DNA from: Brenneria bubanii
GTDB taxonomy: Bacteria > Pseudomonadota > Gammaproteobacteria > Enterobacterales > Enterobacteriaceae
DNA: 64,000 nt
Direction of reading: 5' to 3'
Assembly (NCBI RefSeq): GCF_022378355.1
Contig: NZ_JAKMAJ010000008.1
Span: forward strand, 1 to 64,000
The notes under the pieces were generated by a model that was not told the DNA's origin, made no database searches, and saw only the letters and a list, made by a program, of their open reading frames with translations. The position numbers and the translations under genes were made by a program. Of this stretch, positions 62,862 through 64,000 are shown piece by piece; position 1 is the first letter of the stretch; every line of letters starts with the position of its first letter.

Positions 62862-64000
62862 CTACTTGAGCGGCGAGCAGGTACGTTCCAGGCCGTAACG
62901 TTCCATTTCTTTATAGGGCACCGTGGTGATTTTCTGTTTGCGCACATCAATCAGCGTCACCCGGTCGGTACAGGAATAACAGGGATCCAGACTGCCGATA
63001 ATCAGCGGCGCATCGGAAACGGTATTGCCGCGCAGCATATAGCGCAGCACCGGCCAGTTGGCATAGGTGGCGGCGCGGCAGCGCCAGCGGAATAGCTTCT
63101 GGTTATCGCCGGTCATGCTCCAGTGAATATCTTCGCCGCGCGGCGCTTCGGCGAAGCCCAGCGCGAATTTGTGCGGCCGATAGGTGAAGTGTTCGTTAAG
63201 CAGCGGGCCTGCCGGCAGATTGTCCAGACCGTATTCGATCATCGCCATCGACGTGAAGACCTCGCGTACCCGAACCAGCACGCGGGAATAAACATCGCCC
63301 GCATCCAGATGATGCAGCTCCATCGGCAGATTCAGATAGCCGGCGTAAGGATGGTCGATACGCATATCTCGCTTGAAACCGCTGGCCCGGATCATCGGGC
63401 CGACCGGGCTGTAATCGCGGGCGACTTGTTTATTCAGCAGGCCGATACCCTGCGTACGTTGCGCCATGTTGGGCGTGGTGAGCAGCATATCGGTCAGTTG
63501 GCTGACCTCGGCGCGCATCTCGCGGATCAGCCTGATGGTCTTCAAGCGGTCTTCTTTCAGTATGTCGCGGCGGATACCGCCAATCAGATTCAGGCCGTAG
63601 GTTTTACGCGCGCCGGTCAACATTTCCGCGATGGTCATCGATTTTTCGCGGATACGAAAAAACTGCATAAAGCCGGTATCGAAACCGACAAAGTGACTGG
63701 CCAGCCCGATGTTCAGCAGATGGCTGTGCAGCCGTTCCACTTCCAGCAATATGCTGCGAATGCTGTGCGCCCGCGGCGGAACGACAATGCCCAGCGCATT
63801 TTCGATGGAAGAGGTGTAAGCCACGCTGTGGGTAAAGCCGCAAATACCGCACACCCGGTCTGACAGGAAGGTGACTTCGTTATAGCCCATGCGCGTTTCC
63901 GCCAGTTTTTCCATGCCTCGGTGTACATAAAACAGGCGGTAGTCGGCATCAATAATCTGCTCGCCGTCCACGAACAGGCGGAAATGCCCCGGCTCATCCG
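62862..64000 (-). CDS. hyfG: HyfG, hydrogenase-4 large (NiFe) subunit, 3' part
   Basis: The frame enters from the right edge (EPGHFRLFVDGEQ) and covers about 380 residues. Both NiFe ligand motifs are visible: RVCGICGFTHSVAY and DPCYSCTDR. The extension after the second motif (VTLIDVRKQKITTVPYKEM to SPLK) is the part expected to be cut off by HycI. The protein is related to NuoCD of complex I. The N-terminal domain lies outside the window. Confidence 0.95.
   Translation of the reverse strand, partial: DEPGHFRLFVDGEQIIDADYRLFYVHRGMEKLAETRMGYNEVTFLSDRVCGICGFTHSVAYTSSIENALGIVVPPRAHSIRSILLEVERLHSHLLNIGLASHFVGFDTGFMQFFRIREKSMTIAEMLTGARKTYGLNLIGGIRRDILKEDRLKTIRLIREMRAEVSQLTDMLLTTPNMAQRTQGIGLLNKQVARDYSPVGPMIRASGFKRDMRIDHPYAGYLNLPMELHHLDAGDVYSRVLVRVREVFTSMAMIEYGLDNLPAGPLLNEHFTYRPHKFALGFAEAPRGEDIHWSMTGDNQKLFRWRCRAATYANWPVLRYMLRGNTVSDAPLIIGSLDPCYSCTDRVTLIDVRKQKITTVPYKEMERYGLERTCSPLK

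Noticed and set aside
1-64000. CRISPR arrays
   Set aside because: No regularly spaced direct repeats were noticed on reading either strand.

Overview
The window reads as chromosomal DNA of an enterobacterium of the Pectobacteriaceae (soft-rot or tree-pathogen relatives such as Pectobacterium, Brenneria or Dickeya). The reasons are the Hyf-type formate hydrogenlyase genes with a cysteine-type FdhF, a DUF943 protein, E. coli-like FhuB/C/D and FhuE homologues, and an enterobacterial tRNA-Asn. The genus is inference.

Left third (1-29.7 kb, all minus strand): an essentially complete type VI secretion system (T6SS). In transcription order it runs SH3 lipoprotein, tssJ, tssK, tssL, tssM, tagF, tssA, tssB, tssC, two hcp copies, tagH (FHA), PP2C phosphatase, an exported protein, tagJ, tssE, tssF, tssG, clpV, Ser/Thr kinase and the start of vgrG. 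The kinase, phosphatase and FHA protein form a post-translational control module. AT-rich effector/immunity genes interrupt this core. A GH24 muramidase-like effector plus exported immunity protein follows tssC and is flanked by a second, deleted tssC remnant. A DUF5675-like protein plus exported partner follows hcp. Two broken tai4 immunity genes lie behind the duplicated hcp genes with no tae4. A small ORF plus exported protein sits between tssG and clpV.

30.7-39.6 kb: a TPM-domain membrane protein, then a Fur-type iron locus. It has fhuC-fhuD-fhuB for ferric hydroxamate import, a FhuE-like TonB-dependent receptor in place of an adjacent fhuA, and a siderophore-interacting ferric reductase. 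Fur-box-like sequences precede fhuC and the receptor.

39.7-48.5 kb: an accessory, partly decayed region ending at tRNA-Asn. It holds two SUKH-type immunity genes and a third unknown gene, a small lipoprotein, qorB with its divergent HxlR regulator and a perfect palindrome between them, a DJ-1/PfpI protein, an immunity-like gene followed by a PAAR gene cut off after about 27 codons, and a frameshifted, truncated P4-type integrase next to the tRNA. About 1 kb around 44.6-45.4 kb looks like gene debris.

48.8-51.9 kb: an Asp/Glu racemase, a divergent LysR regulator and a dicarboxylate/amino-acid symporter, plausibly one acidic amino acid unit.

52.7-64 kb: formate hydrogenlyase genes. These are an FhlA-type sigma-54 activator, a DUF943 protein, cysteine-type fdhF with hydN, a methyl-accepting chemotaxis protein, and the 3' part of a hydrogenase-4 operon (hyfG partial, hyfH, hyfI, hyfJ, hycI). 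Together they would oxidise formate and evolve hydrogen anaerobically. The most unusual feature of the window is the set of effector/immunity cassettes and recombination scars inside the T6SS core.
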